Shown here in pieces: positions 9,439-20,222 of a stretch of 64,000 nt of DNA. The position numbers and the translations under genes are program-made. The stretch is from positions 38,522 to 102,521 of the forward strand of contig NW_005434505.1 of assembly GCF_000315625.1 (NCBI RefSeq), in the 5' to 3' direction. Within the stretch, counting starts at the first letter, position 1. The number at the start of each line of letters is the position of its first letter. Origin of the DNA: Guillardia theta CCMP2712 (taxonomy: Eukaryota > Cryptophyceae > Pyrenomonadales > Geminigeraceae). The notes below the pieces were generated by a model, which did no database searches, was not told where the DNA came from, and saw only the letters and a list, made by a program, of their open reading frames with translations.

Positions 9439-12400
9439 TCACCACTCAGTTCTCCTCTCAGCAATGTCACCGTAGTAGACCGTCACGGCCTTTAGACGAC
9501 AGTTGACAAGATTCTTCTCCACCTCCACCGGATATGCATGCCCGCAGAAGTTCGACCCTCCTGCTCCTGCTCCTGCTTCCGCTGCTTCCGCTGCTCCTGC
9601 TGCTCCCGGCTCCCCTGGAATGGCTGCTAGCGCTACGAGCTGAGCAACGTTGATGTTCCTGGAGACCAGAGAGGGAAGGGAGCACAAAAAGACAGGGAAG
9701 TAAGATAGTAGGACAACCAGCGAAGGGAGAAGGAGAGGAAAAGGTATCAGAAGATGTTAGGATGTTTATCTTTGATCAAAGAACAATGTCGACGGAGAAG
9801 AGAAGCGGGAGGAATGAAAGAAAAAACAAAGAAGAGAAGAGTTGAGGAAGAACTGAGAAGAATGGCAGAGAAGGAATTCAAGGTAGGAGCAGAGGCAGGA
9901 GTAGGAGCAGAAAGAGAGGGAGAAGCAATCCATCAAGGGGTTCACTCACTTGGGAAGGTACATGGCGACGGAGGTAGCGATCTGTAGTAGGATGATGAGC
10001 TCAGGAACAGGCAGGAGGAGGAGGAAGAGAAGGAGGAAGGAGGAGTTGGTAGTGTTGGCGGTGGTGGAGGACGAGGAAAGGACCTGAATCGAGTGACGAA
10101 AGAGCACCTCACAGTCAATGGGAAGTTGATGCATGTCAAACACCTGCTCGAAATCAATGCAGCTTCTTCCTCCTCCTCCTCCACTTCCTCCTCCTCCTTG
10201 TCTCGTCTTCGTCTTACATGCGCGTTGGAGTACTCAGGTCCTCCCCAAGGAGGAGCTAGGAAAACAACATCCATCCACGTTGAAAAGCAGCCAGCTGGAG
10301 AAACCGTATGAGTCAAGAAGAGAAGCACAGACAGCGAGGGGGAAGGAGAAGGATGGGGACCAAAACGAGGAGGACGAGGAAGACCAAGGGGGACGAGAAG
10401 GAGGAAGAGGACGAGGAGGACGAGGAGGACGAGGATGATGATGAAGGATCGAAAAAAGGATGAAGGTAACGGGGGGGGGGGGACAAGGAGAACGTAGTTG
10501 CCATGGTCTCACATTTCGCAAGCTCTACAAAATTGCCAACAATGAACTCAATCTGGAGATTCAAACGTCACGGGTTCTCTTCCTTCACACTCTCCCTTTG
10601 CGACCTTATGGTCTACTCCGTAGATCTTGGCGTTGTGCTTGGCGAGTTTGATCTTCTCGGGATCTGACAAGATGAGTTCATCTTCATGATACATCTCCTC
10701 CCCCTTCCCCTTCCCCTTCCCCTTCCATTCCCTCCCCCTGCCCTTCTACTCCCCTTACCATCCCCTCTCCTCCCTTTCCCTCTCCTTCGCTCCCCCTCCC
10801 CTTCCTCATCCTTTCTTTCCCTTTCCATGTTGCCATCCTTCCTACGTGTCCTGTCTTTCTTTGCATCTTTCACCCCCAAGAGCCAAACTCCCTTCCTACT
10901 CCTCCATCCCCTCTCTTCCCAACTCATCTCTATGTTCTGATCTTTGAACTTTTCGGCTCCTCCTCCTCCTCCTCCTCCTCCTCCTCCTCCTCCTCCTCCT
11001 CTCACCGATGTCACACGCCCACACCCGGCGGCACGTCTGAGCCAGCTGGATAGCATTTCCTCCTGCTCCACAGAAAGCGTCGAGAACAAAGTCTCCCGAG
11101 CATCTTGAACGTGCGTGAGAGAGAGGAGGGGAAAGAAAAGAGGCGGCAAGAAGGCGAGAGAGAGGAGGAAGAGGATGGAGGGGAAGACGAAAACGCGAAG
11201 AAGGAAAGAGAAAAACGATTTGAAGTACATAAGGGGGAGACACACGAGCAGTGGGGAGAGTGAAAAGAGGCCGGAGGATGCTACGAAGAAGGGACGGCAG
11301 CCAACACTAAGAGATGGAGGAAGAGGAGGAGGAGGATGAGGAGAACAAGGACAAGAACGACTAGGAGGAGGAGGACAAGGAGGACAAGGAGGACAAGGAG
11401 GACAAGGAGGACAAGGAGCAGGAGAATGAGGAGCAGGAGGAAGAGGAGCAGGAGGAAAAGGAGCAGGAGGAAAAGGAGCAGGAGGAAAAGGAGCTGGAGG
11501 AAAAGGAGCAGCCTGAGGATGAGGACAAGGAGGAGAGGGGGGTGAGCACTTGAACGCGTGATGCTTCGAGAGCTCCTCTGGTGTGACCGAATACCAGCTC
11601 TCTCTGTCCAGCTTGAGATAAAGTTAGCCCGAGCTGGGAAGAGGCCGCAAACAAAGGGGAGGTGGGTAGCAACCTTGATCCCGTGGTCGTAGAGGGAGAA
11701 GAGCGTGTAGCGCAGCTTCCAGTACTTCTTCAGCTCTTCATCCTTCTCCAGCTCCACGTCCTCCTCCTCCTCCCCCGAGATCATGTCTGCCCAAACGTTT
11801 CTAAGCTCCTGGCCGGGCTGTGAGCTGAAACCCAGCTCGGCAGACCTTGGCAGGAGCGGAGGAGGTCTGTCTTCTTCCTCTTACGCAAGTTGGTGAACTT
11901 GTGCCTCCTGATCACGATCGAGTCCCACGAGCCACGGGCGCCTCCGTCCTCCATGTCGAAGAGCTCGACGAACCTGAGGAGGAAGTGAGAAGTGTCGAGG
12001 TGACGAAATTAGATGGTGAGAAGATGGTGAGAAGATGGTGAGAAGATGGTGAGAAGGAAGTTGAGGAAAGGAGTGAAGAGAGATGGTTGAGATGGTTGAG
12101 ATGGTTGAGATGGTTGAGATGGTTGAGATGGTTGAGATGGTTGAGATGATTGAGATGGTTGAGATGGTTGAGATGGTTGAGATGGTTGAGATGGTTGAGA
12201 TGGTTGAGATGATTGACATGGTTGAGATGGTTGAGATCACAGAGATGATTGAGATGTTTGACATGGTTCGGAACATGAAATGGCAATGATATCACAAGGC
12301 ACAATGCCGGCAACATCGTGAGATGAATAAAAATCAACTTCACGTGAAGATCATAGATGAGATGCTAAAAGAAGAGAACAATCATGCAAGCACAGGTCGA

Positions 12401-12666
12401 GTGATAGCACGAGCAGACAATGATATCCATCAAAATGCAAGTTAGATCATCACCGTCTACTCCGCGGGTAATCGCCATCGACGAAAATCTCATCATATCG
12501 TCTCTCTTGTCCTTCAACTTCATTCTCCTCATCTGACTTACAAGTAAAACATCGCAGGAAACTCAAAAACTCCGAAACGACCTGAAGGAGCCGATTGCTG
12601 TTCGTCCCTCTCCTCCTCCGCTTCACTGTCAGAGTGAAACTTGACATGGACTCCTCCTCCTGCCAT
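9439..12666 (-). CDS. TGS1: Trimethylguanosine synthase (snRNA/snoRNA cap hypermethylase), 12 exons
   Basis: SAM-dependent methyltransferase that converts the m7G cap of snRNAs and snoRNAs to 2,2,7-trimethylguanosine in the nucleus. Exons on the minus strand: 12666-12582, 12532-12454, 11973-11885, 11786-11674, 11611-11550, 11103-11006, 10663-10605, 10552-10513, 10294-10218, 10143-10084, 9981-9950, 9658-9439. They sum to 1,014 nt (337 aa), all GT-AG and in phase. Key motifs: KKYWKLRYTLFSLYDHGIK, then LDRESWYSVTPEELS, the SAM site FVLDAFCGAGGNAIQ, PEKIKLAKHNAKIYGV, the catalytic DVVFLAPPWGGPEY, and the family C-terminus VEKNLVNCRLKAVTVYYGD. The N-terminus is a short acidic leader from MAGGGVHVKF. 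The family's catalytic domain is complete. An Ala/Gly-rich insert in the last exon (GAAGAAEAAEAGAGAGG) is unusual. Confidence 0.93.
10680..11005. repeat. Microsatellite-rich TGS1 intron
   Basis: Plus strand is almost pure pyrimidine: (CTTCCC)-type units at 10695-10735 and (TCC)n from about 10958 to 11000. On the TGS1 strand the GGA array starts immediately after the donor at 11005. Confidence 0.85.
11310..11535. repeat. Purine-rich GGAGGACAA / GGAGGAAAA array in TGS1 intron
   Basis: Imperfect units of 9-15 bp, such as GACAAGGAG and GAGGAAAAGGAGCAG, fill the intron between exons 11611-11550 and 11103-11006. Open frames in this array are compositional. Confidence 0.8.
12084..12250. repeat. 9-bp minisatellite (GAGATGGTT)n in TGS1 intron
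   Basis: About 18 units of GAGATGGTT with a few GATGATT and GACATGGTT variants, inside the TGS1 intron 11974-12453. A preceding short array of GATGGTGAGAA units lies at 12013-12055. Confidence 0.9.
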
Positions 12667-12885
12667 CGGTTGTCAGCTTGGCAACACATGCAGAAAAGAA
12701 AGAAGGAGAAGATAAAGATCTGATGTTGTCATCCTTGATACAACTTTCAAACTGCTGCCACATAACATAATCCAAGAATACCCTGCCCCCCTCTTGTATG
12801 TTCGTGAACCACTGACTACCCTTTCTCCCCTCCCTCCTCCCCTCCCTCCCCCTTCCCCTTGAAGTTGGACAGCTACAAGATGTTG

Positions 12886-15683
12886 CTAGAGCAGCTTAAA
12901 CCGTAGGGTGCATAGAGTATTCATTTCTTCACCTTTGTTGGTCTTGGAGGTTGTATGGACTCCCAACTAATGGGGTCAGATTCAAAAGAAGAGGCGAGAA
13001 GAGAGAAGGGAAGAGATACAGCAAAAGGAACAAAGGAACGAACGAGAGGAAAAGTGCAGAGCAGAGCAGAGCGAAGCAGAGCAGGGCAGGGCATGACAGG
13101 GGATGGCAGGGCAGGAGGAACAATTTGCGTCCTCCATTGAAATATGTCTTCCATTGAAAGCAGAAGCGACAAAGACAAGCAAAAACAGGAAAGCAAGTGC
13201 AAGGAGAGAAGAAGACGAAAGCAAGTGCAAGGAGAGAAGAAGACGAAAGCAAGTGCAAGGAGAGAAGAAGACGAAAGCAAGTGCAAGGAGAGAAGAAGAC
13301 GAAAGCAAGTGCAAGGAGAGAAGAAGACGAAAGCAAGTGCAAGGAGAGAAGAAGACGAAAGCAAGTGCAAGGAGAGAAGAAGACGAAAGCAAGTGCAAGG
13401 AGAGAAGAAGACGAAAGCAAGTGCAAAGAGAGAAGAAGATGAAAGCAAGTGCAAAGCGAGAAGAAGACGAAAGCAAGTGCAAAGAGAGAAGAAGACGAAA
13501 GCAAGTGCAAAGAGAGAAGAAGACGAAAGCAAGTGCAAAGAGAGAAGAAGACGAAAGAATGTCGCAAGCTGACAGTTGAAAACCTCACCTCCGACTCGTA
13601 GTAGGCTGAAAGTTTCTGTTTCCTGTCTTCTAGAGCAGCCTGCAGGCAAAACAAATAAAAGAAACCGATCAAACACAAGAAACAAGACAATTGACATGGA
13701 GAGATGATTCTCCACCTTCTTGGCTAGTTTGTTCTTAACAAGCTGCAGCTGATCTTGCGTTTGCTTACACTTCAGTATGGTAGCAGGAGCCGGAGGCTAA
13801 GAATAATAGTTAGATGACAAAAGTAAAGGAAGAGAAGAGAAAAGAAGGAAGCAAGAGAGAAAAGGGATGAACAGATGGAAGCGAGCGAAAAAACAAGAGG
13901 AAATAGTCAGTTGAAAAGAAGAAGGGACAATTTTTGAATAGAAGAGGTGGTGGCGGAAAGATTTCAGGAGATTTACGAAGACAAAGTAGGGCAGAGAGAG
14001 GAAGAGAGGGAGGAGAAGCGTTCAAAACCTCAACAATCTCCCCATGGAGAATCAAAGATACAATGTCCGGCACTTCCGTGTTGATCCACTTTGAGACCGC
14101 TGGGGTCAAGACAACATTTTAAGTCAAAGAGCAAGTGAACCTGATTCGTTACTTGTGTCGATCCCTCCTGCAAACATTGACTATTCAACACTATGAATCC
14201 TTCCCACTCCTCCTCGTTCCCTCCCCTCCTCCTTCATCTTTTCCCCCTCCGTCCTCCATCCTGCCTTTGACTCCTGACTCTTGCCACGTCCTCCCTCCTC
14301 CCTCCTCCCTCCTCCCTCCTCCCTCCTCCCTCCTCCCTCCTCCCTCCTCCCTTCCCCTTTCCCCTTCCCCTTCCCCCTTCCTTCCTTCTTTGTCTTCTTC
14401 GTCATCTTTTCTTACCTCACTCCCCGCTCCTCCACCTCTTACCGTCTGGGTACATCGCAACCAAACAGGATAGTTCTCATCAGCGAAGTACCCAGCTGAA
14501 ATCCAGCTGAGCATTTGCATCACGGTGAAGGGCCCGTAGATCGGCTGCTCCACATCCTCCCTCGCCTCCTCCGCCTCCGCTTCCTCGGCCTTCTCCTCCT
14601 CCTTGTCCTTCTCTACCTGCACACGGACCGCATGTCATTCAGGTTTCGTCCACCTGCTACTTCACCTCTCCTCCTTCCTCCTCTCTCTGCTGCTCAGCGC
14701 TCAACACCACCGGCAGATACTCCCATACTATACAACTCTCATCTGTGAAAGCGTGAGGAACAGGCCGCGAAGTGCAGACGGGAAGGAGGAAAGAGGAGGA
14801 AGCAGAAGCAAGGAGGAGGAAAGAGGAGGAAGGAGAAGCAAGGAGGAGCAAGGAAGAGGAAGGAGGAACGGAGAGTGTGGAGAGGAAGACAGAACACGAA
14901 TGAGAGAGAGAAGAGGAGGCTAGCAAACAGCAGGAGCAGGGGAGAGTGACAGCAAGAGCAGTACCATAGTTTCGCTCTCTCAGGTAGAGAGCGGCAAGGG
15001 ATGCTCTTGCTCGAGTCGTCATCATCGGAGACGTGACGTCAGCGTCTCTGCAGTAGATGGTGGTCTGAGGGCGGATGAGGTGCCTGCAGTCGCGTCATGC
15101 AGGTTGGCTAGATTGAGCGCCTCCTCCTATCTTACGTTGCCACCCGCTGCTGGTCCTTCTTCCTCCTCTTGGTGAGGTCGTTGGCGGTGAAGCTGCACGG
15201 CAGCCCCAACTTCTTCATCTGCTAAAGGGATGAGATGAGACGAGACGAGCCAGCAAGAGCAAGCGACTTCAAGGTCACCTCCTCTCTCAGAGACTTCGTC
15301 TCCTCGTCTCCCATCTCCTCCTCATCCTGCTTGCCCTGTGCCTCCTCAGGCATGGTTTGATCCCCTTGCTCGAGGTCCTCATCAGATGCTTCATGGGAGT
15401 CACTGTCTTGGTAAGTATCATCTTGATCACTCTCATCGTCTCTGCCCTCCTCCTCGTCCTCGCTCTTCTCGCCATGCTTGTCCACCTCGCCTAGCTCCTC
15501 CCCTCCTGCTTCCACATGCTCCCCACCATTCTTCTTCGTGTTCGCCTTGTTCACTTGATTCTTCCTCGATGCTTCTCCTGTCGTTGTTGCTGCAACAGTG
15601 AAGACGACATCAGGCATGCAGCAGCAGAGGCCCTCTCCCCCGGGCACGGGGAGCGTAGAGGGAGCATGCTGCTCGTGCTGCAT
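12886..15683 (-). CDS. GYF-domain protein (CD2BP2/Lin1-like), multi-exon
   Basis: The diagnostic exon is near 14622-14455: an acidic-basic leader then YGPFTVMQMLSWISAGYF and PVWLRC, a GYF domain, which binds proline-rich ligands and in CD2BP2/Lin1 is part of U5 snRNP. Upstream exons give a strongly acidic region (DEDLEQGDQTMPEEAQG, about 15550-15250), then MKKLGLPCSFTANDLTKRRK ending at a GTAAGA donor near 15137. Downstream exons with good splice sites include PPAPATILKCKQTQDQLQLV (13799-13713) and a following helix exon ending YYESE (about 13645-13590). The stop is at 12921 or 12886 depending on the last acceptor. Joins between the GYF exon and the ~14090 exon are unresolved, so the whole-protein architecture is provisional. 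It lies just upstream of TGS1 on the same strand. Confidence 0.62.
13189..13556. repeat. 28-bp minisatellite in the GYF gene
   Basis: About 13 copies of a 28-bp unit (GCAAGTGCAAGGAGAGAAGA plus AGACGAAA). Late copies have A for G at one site, showing a two-step expansion. The period is not a multiple of three, so each frame cycles through three phases, yet all stay open. It sits in an intron of the minus-strand gene. Confidence 0.92.
14289..14351. repeat. (CTCCTCC)n heptamer array
   Basis: Nine or so CCTCCCT units immediately downstream (gene sense) of the GYF exon, within an intron. Confidence 0.8.
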
Positions 15684-16529
15684 TTTGAGGGACCTGGAAG
15701 GGAGGCCAGGAGGGCGGGTGTGTCTCAGGAGAGAGCGAGCGAAGGGACGCGGGGGCGAGGAGACATCGGCAGGGGAGGGGGGGAGGAGGAGGAGGAGGAG
15801 GAGGAGGAGGAGCGGGAGGAGCAGAGGAGTACAAACTATCTTGTTGATCCGCCTCCCTCCCTTGCTTCCTGCCTGAGCTTGAGCTAGCGGTTCTCCTATT
15901 TTTTCGAGCTAACCTCAGAGTCTAGATAGTTCGTTCTGGAGGACAGCGGTATGTACAGGGGATCTAAGGTGAATTGAGTGGAAACTGGCTTCGGAAACGG
16001 GACAGCAAATAGGAGCGAGCACATGAACTCAACAACTGCGACGAACTTCGGAATCATCCGAGTTGTTGACAGACAGCATCATCAACGTTGCGACTTTCTG
16101 TTTCATTCATTTCACTTGTCCTAGTCCGTCTGGTACTTATACACTCCTGCGCGAGTTCCAGCATGATATGATCACCAGATGCGATCTCGGACTGCCGTCA
16201 CTTCACACCACCTCCCTGAGTTCACCCCCAACCTTGCTTTGTGTCTCCCTGACACTCGCCCAGCAGGGCAAGCGCTTCATGGGAAACTGCCAACGTGCGG
16301 AGCACGGCCTGTAGCACTACAACAGTACGGTACACCAACACCATGACCATACAAGTATCTGGCGACTCAGTTACATCATCCTTGCTGTTGCCCCACCATG
16401 ATGTCTCTCTCCTGCCCTGTTTGCTCATGCTAGACTGATCTCTGGAGGAGGCATTTCCTGAAGACCAAGTCACCACGACGACATTCCGACACATGGCATG
16501 AGCAGGGAAACAGACTGACCTCCATAAAG
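15684..16529. other. Spacer between the START and GYF genes
   Basis: A GGA-rich run at 15776-15815, otherwise mixed sequence. The last exon of the START gene may extend to about 16430. No separate gene that I can support. Confidence 0.35.
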
Positions 16530-18061
16530 TCACTCCCCGGTGTGTCGCTTCTCCTCCCCCGCGACGTCACGCTCCGCAGCACATGCAGAACAGCCATGGA
16601 AGCAAAGATGCCCACCCGCTTGAAGATCTGCTTCTTCTTCTGCTCCCCTTCCGCACCTCCCAGAGAGTTCGACCTGTTTGAAAGCGTCAGGATCACGGCT
16701 GCTACAACCACTCATCTAACCTAGAAGAGACTTGCTGGAGTTTCTCCAGGAACTGGCGAGGTGACTCGGTGCTCAGTCGGTTTGTGACCATGGCACCGAA
16801 CTTGGTGTTGGCAAGTCCACCAGGGTCAACGTGTGTGATTAGGGTGAACTCAGTCTTGCTCGGGTCCGAGGAGACTTTCTTGAGCAGGTTCGCTCCCAGA
16901 GGCATGTTCATCCTCGTATACCCCGGCGCATGCTTCGCAAGCGGGTGGTCCTCCGCCCTGTTCACTATCAACTTGGCATCCTCCCCGATGCTGCGGTAGT
17001 GAACGCGCGTTACAAACTCTCTCGACCATGGCCTCCCGGTCCGGGTCTGCGTGATCTTGGTATCTTCACTCAGCCACTCGAGGTCTAAGATCTCCTTGCA
17101 GTACTCGTTGTACTCGTGGGCCCGAGCGTTGTCCGTGAACAGCTCGAACACTTTCTCTAGCGGGGCATCGATTACAGCTGTCGCCTTCACGCACGCAAAC
17201 TTTGACGCCGAGCCAACTTTCAGCCCCGCGATCTCCAGGTCTGCTGGTAGAAATCTGCGCCAGACTTTGATGTTTCCCTCGGAGCTAACCTCCTCCCACC
17301 CATCGGATTCCATCACATCGATCGTGGTGGAAACCAACATGTCATTCACCCACTGCACGTCCTTCTGCCTCCAGCTTAGATCCTCAGCTTCTTCGTTGAA
17401 GGACATGAAACGCAGTTTGGATACCATCACCGGAATGTTCTTGGCGTTCAGGATCTCATTCCGGAAATCGACATTCCTACAATGCTTCTCTGTCGACTCC
17501 ACCATCTGCAACATATGGTTCCATCCCTGACTAGGATTAATCCACAGCTGATGATAAGTCAGAGCCCGCTCAAACTGCACGGCAAAGTCGTTCCACGGAC
17601 AAAGCTCTTCACGCTTCTTCTTCATCAGTGCGTCCACCTCTGAAACGCAATCCCCCAAGGCTCGAAACAAATCTTGTGTTCGGTCCAAACATGTCTGCAC
17701 ACAGTTTTTCCCTCCTCTTAGCCGTTGTGGCATGCAGACATGCATAGTGCTGTCTGCTTCTTGCCGAAATGTTTCCCACCGCTGCATGCTTTGACATTGC
17801 TGTGGATTCACCAGTCCACGGAGACTGTTATCCAATCCAACCTGTGCCCAACCAAGAGACAAGAGAGAAAGAGAGAGATGTCAGTGCAACGCTTTTCAAA
17901 CTCTCGGTGGCATTGCTCACCTGTACTGACGTGCTGTCTCTGGAATGTGCATTTACAGGTCCGCTGCACGAGACAAAGCAGCAGACTAGCTGGATCGCAA
18001 GAAGGGACGTACAGGTGCAAGGAGAGGTCAGGGACCCTTCTCCCAGCCGTTTCTTCCGCAT
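16430..18061 (-). CDS. START-domain lipid-binding protein with N-terminal signal-like segment
   Basis: Exon 1 (18061-17921, 47 aa) starts MRKKRLGEGSLTSP and contains a hydrophobic stretch (LLAIQLVCCFVSCSGPV) resembling a signal peptide or anchor. A 79-nt intron (GTGAGC...GGCACAG) joins in phase to exon 2 (from 17841). Exon 2 encodes the bulk: a helical N-half, then a START-type fold (DGWEEVSSEGNIKVWRR, AVIDAPLEKVFELFTD, EYNEYCKEILDLEWLSEDTK, ITHVDPGG, MVTNRL). START domains carry lipids or sterols in a hydrophobic pocket. A GTTAGA donor near 16722 joins (AG|G) to a C-terminal exon from about 16681 with a possible membrane segment (VGIFASMAVLHVLRSV). The stop is at 16430 unless the GTCAGT donor near 16511 is used. 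Ligand unknown. Confidence 0.82.
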
Positions 18062-18960
18062 GGTTCGCTTGCGTTTGACGTTCTCAAGACAGTAGACTTT
18101 CCGATACTACCTCAGGCTGACAATGGCACATATAATTATCACTTGCTTCCTTCCGCCGGCAAAGACCCATCCAATCATGCTACCAACTCGCAACAGAAGC
18201 CATGCGGGAAGAAGAGGAGGCGCATGTCAGTTGTCTCGAAGCTCATCTCATCTCATCTCATCTGTCGTATCCTACCAACGTTCTTCTTCAACCTTGTCAA
18301 GCCTGTCAACTCCCATGCCTCGTTACTACGAGATCACACCGCAGTACCAACACCCCCCCTACCCACCCTTGATACACATTTAACCCACCGGTCTGATGTA
18401 TTACCCCAATTATTAACCTTGTCTGTGGTGGTAGGGGTTACAGCTACCACCCTCCCGGGGCATTCTTCTATGCTTGGAACCAGATACCGTAGACCGCTAA
18501 CAGTACCCCCGCCATCCCAAACAAAAGTCCATAACACAAGGTATCTTCTGTCTGCACCTACACCTATCAATTTCACCAAGTATTGCACTAATGAATTTCC
18601 AGATACCCATCAGATCATGGACCCAGAGTGTTACACCATCACCCCCTCATGTACCATACCCTACCCCTCAAGCTCACCACCGTGCTGTCCCATCATCCAT
18701 TCTTTGGGAGGCTTTAGAATAAGTTTTAATCGCTGGATACCATCAAAATGTTTTATAATACAAAATATATTGTTATTGAAAACTTGTCTATAGAATATAT
18801 ATAATTTATTTCTGATTTATAAAGAAGTTGAAAGAAATGGTACAAGATGTCACAGATATTTTGTACCAAAAAGCAACAAAACCAGGTACAGAAGTTGCAT
18901 TTAAAACAATAGATTTGTTTTATTAGTGTTTTGTTGACTCCCGAGGCCCCGGGGGCCTCA
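18062..18960. other. Gene-poor stretch upstream of the START gene
   Basis: Contains the START promoter near 18062-18120, then C-rich and AT-rich DNA. The plus-strand frame 18143-18793 has no recognisable domain and low coding character, so I do not call it a gene. A CCGGGGGCC-type palindrome lies at 18944-18958. Confidence 0.35.
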
Positions 18961-19346
18961 GGGCCGTTTCCCGCCGGCTCCCAGATTCCAGATTTTTTAC
19001 TTTATTGAAAGTGATTTGAAATTTACCCCGAAATATTCACCGGTGCCTTCAATACATACTGCCAGGGGGTGGGGTCCCCTGCCTGTTCATATTTGATGCT
19101 CCCAGCATACCCTCCCTACATTCTAACAATTTTTCTCGATTGAGCTGATAGTATATTTCAATATAGTGCCTGCCCATTCGAAAAGCAAAATCTGGGAAAG
19201 TCAACCGCATCGTTTCATTCTCAAATTAAAATGACTTATAGTTGAGTTTTCCAAAACATTTGGAGGAGAAAAAAAGAAATTGACTTATATTTGTATGAAA
19301 AAATCTGGAATCTGGAATCTGGGAGCCGGCGGGAAACGGGCCTCAG
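18961..19346. mobile_element. MITE-like element with ~40-bp terminal inverted repeats
   Basis: The left end (GGCCGTTTCCCGCCGGCTCC, continuing CAGATTCCAGATTTTTT) is the reverse complement of the right end at 19298-19343 (tctgggagccggcgggaaac). The right arm has one extra copy of a 7-bp ATTCCAG unit. CCTCAG occurs just outside the left arm and overlaps the right end, a possible 5-6 bp target duplication. The ~300-bp interior is AT-rich with no ORF. This is a non-autonomous DNA-transposon architecture. Confidence 0.75.
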
Positions 19347-19736
19347 TTAGGCCCGCGCAGTCGCCGGGACACCGGAGCCGGGCCTCTCATGTCTAAAACT
19401 TATTTTTCATGTACGGAATATATATGAGTTTCTTGGTACGAACAACAGAATTTCAATCTCTACATATGGTACATACATTATGGATACAGGAGAACAGATG
19501 ATGGTAGAATATTCATACCAATTCTTTCAATACCTATACTATTTGCTTATTAAAGTTTTTTATATAGCCTTATCGATTGATTGAATCGTAACCATCTCTA
19601 AAACATAATTTCTGCTCTGGTACAAACAGAAATGTTAAAAAAGGATATTTATAATCATCCCCACGACAGAGGGAGGGAGGTTGTTGTTACCGCAGCGATG
19701 ATAGAAGCTGCGGTATTGCAAGGAGTACATAGGCAT
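19347..19736. other. AT-rich intergenic DNA
   Basis: Starts with a GC-rich 30 bp (GCCCGCGCAGTCGCCGGGAC) next to the MITE, then AT-rich. No gene seen. Confidence 0.35.
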
Positions 19737-20194
19737 TCATGCAATATATATGTTGCGAATGACTCCATCATGGAAACAAACGAGCAGCAAGATTTCATTC
19801 GTCCTGCGCATTTCCATGCTGTTGATTGATACCCCGCTCCTAAAAACTCCTCCATACAACACTTCAGATTTCCTCTCATCGTCACCTACGTTCCCATCTT
19901 CTGCCAGCTGAACAACGTTTCTAGTCGTTGTATTCTTCAATTTTGTGGATTTTTCCCTCTTTGCGCCTGTTAGTGTTGGAGGGGTTTTGGTGATAACCTG
20001 AACAATGCTTTTTCCATCAATTGAGCATACGTGACTTTTACATGACAGAATGATTCGAAGCTCCATCGGTTTGCGGCAAACCGTACAGGTGTGGCTGCTT
20101 TTATGATCTCCCCTTACAACAGCGCTTGCTGAAGCATTTTCGGCCTCAGTTTCAACAGAAACGGTTGATATGGGATCGCATCAAGGAGATCTTT
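19737..20194 (-). CDS. Possible small zinc-binding ORF
   Basis: A minus-strand open frame runs from after a TGA near 20196 to a stop at 19737. Its first ATG is at 20066. Upstream of that ATG the frame has HTCTVCRKPMELR and then SCKSHVC, spaced like a zinc ribbon (CxxC...CxxxxC), which suggests an unseen upstream exon. The rest is hydrophilic with no recognised family. It is divergent from the plus-strand gene at 20223. It could be a gene fragment or chance. Confidence 0.3.
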
Positions 20195-20222
20195 GTACAG
20201 GTTGTTGTTTGATTAACCCAGC

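Noticed and set aside
10613-11245. 210-aa minus ORF spanning TGS1 exons
   Set aside because: It reads through introns in the wrong frame; the correct exons give TGS1 motifs.
11281-11784. 167-aa minus ORF with Leu runs
   Set aside because: Only its first third is a TGS1 exon (KKYWKLRY); the rest is intron repeat.
12921-13715. 264-aa Leu/Phe/Ser repeat ORF
   Set aside because: Product of the 28-bp minisatellite read on the minus strand, most likely intronic.
18143-18793. 216-aa plus-strand ORF
   Set aside because: No domain, biased composition, lies in the START gene upstream region.
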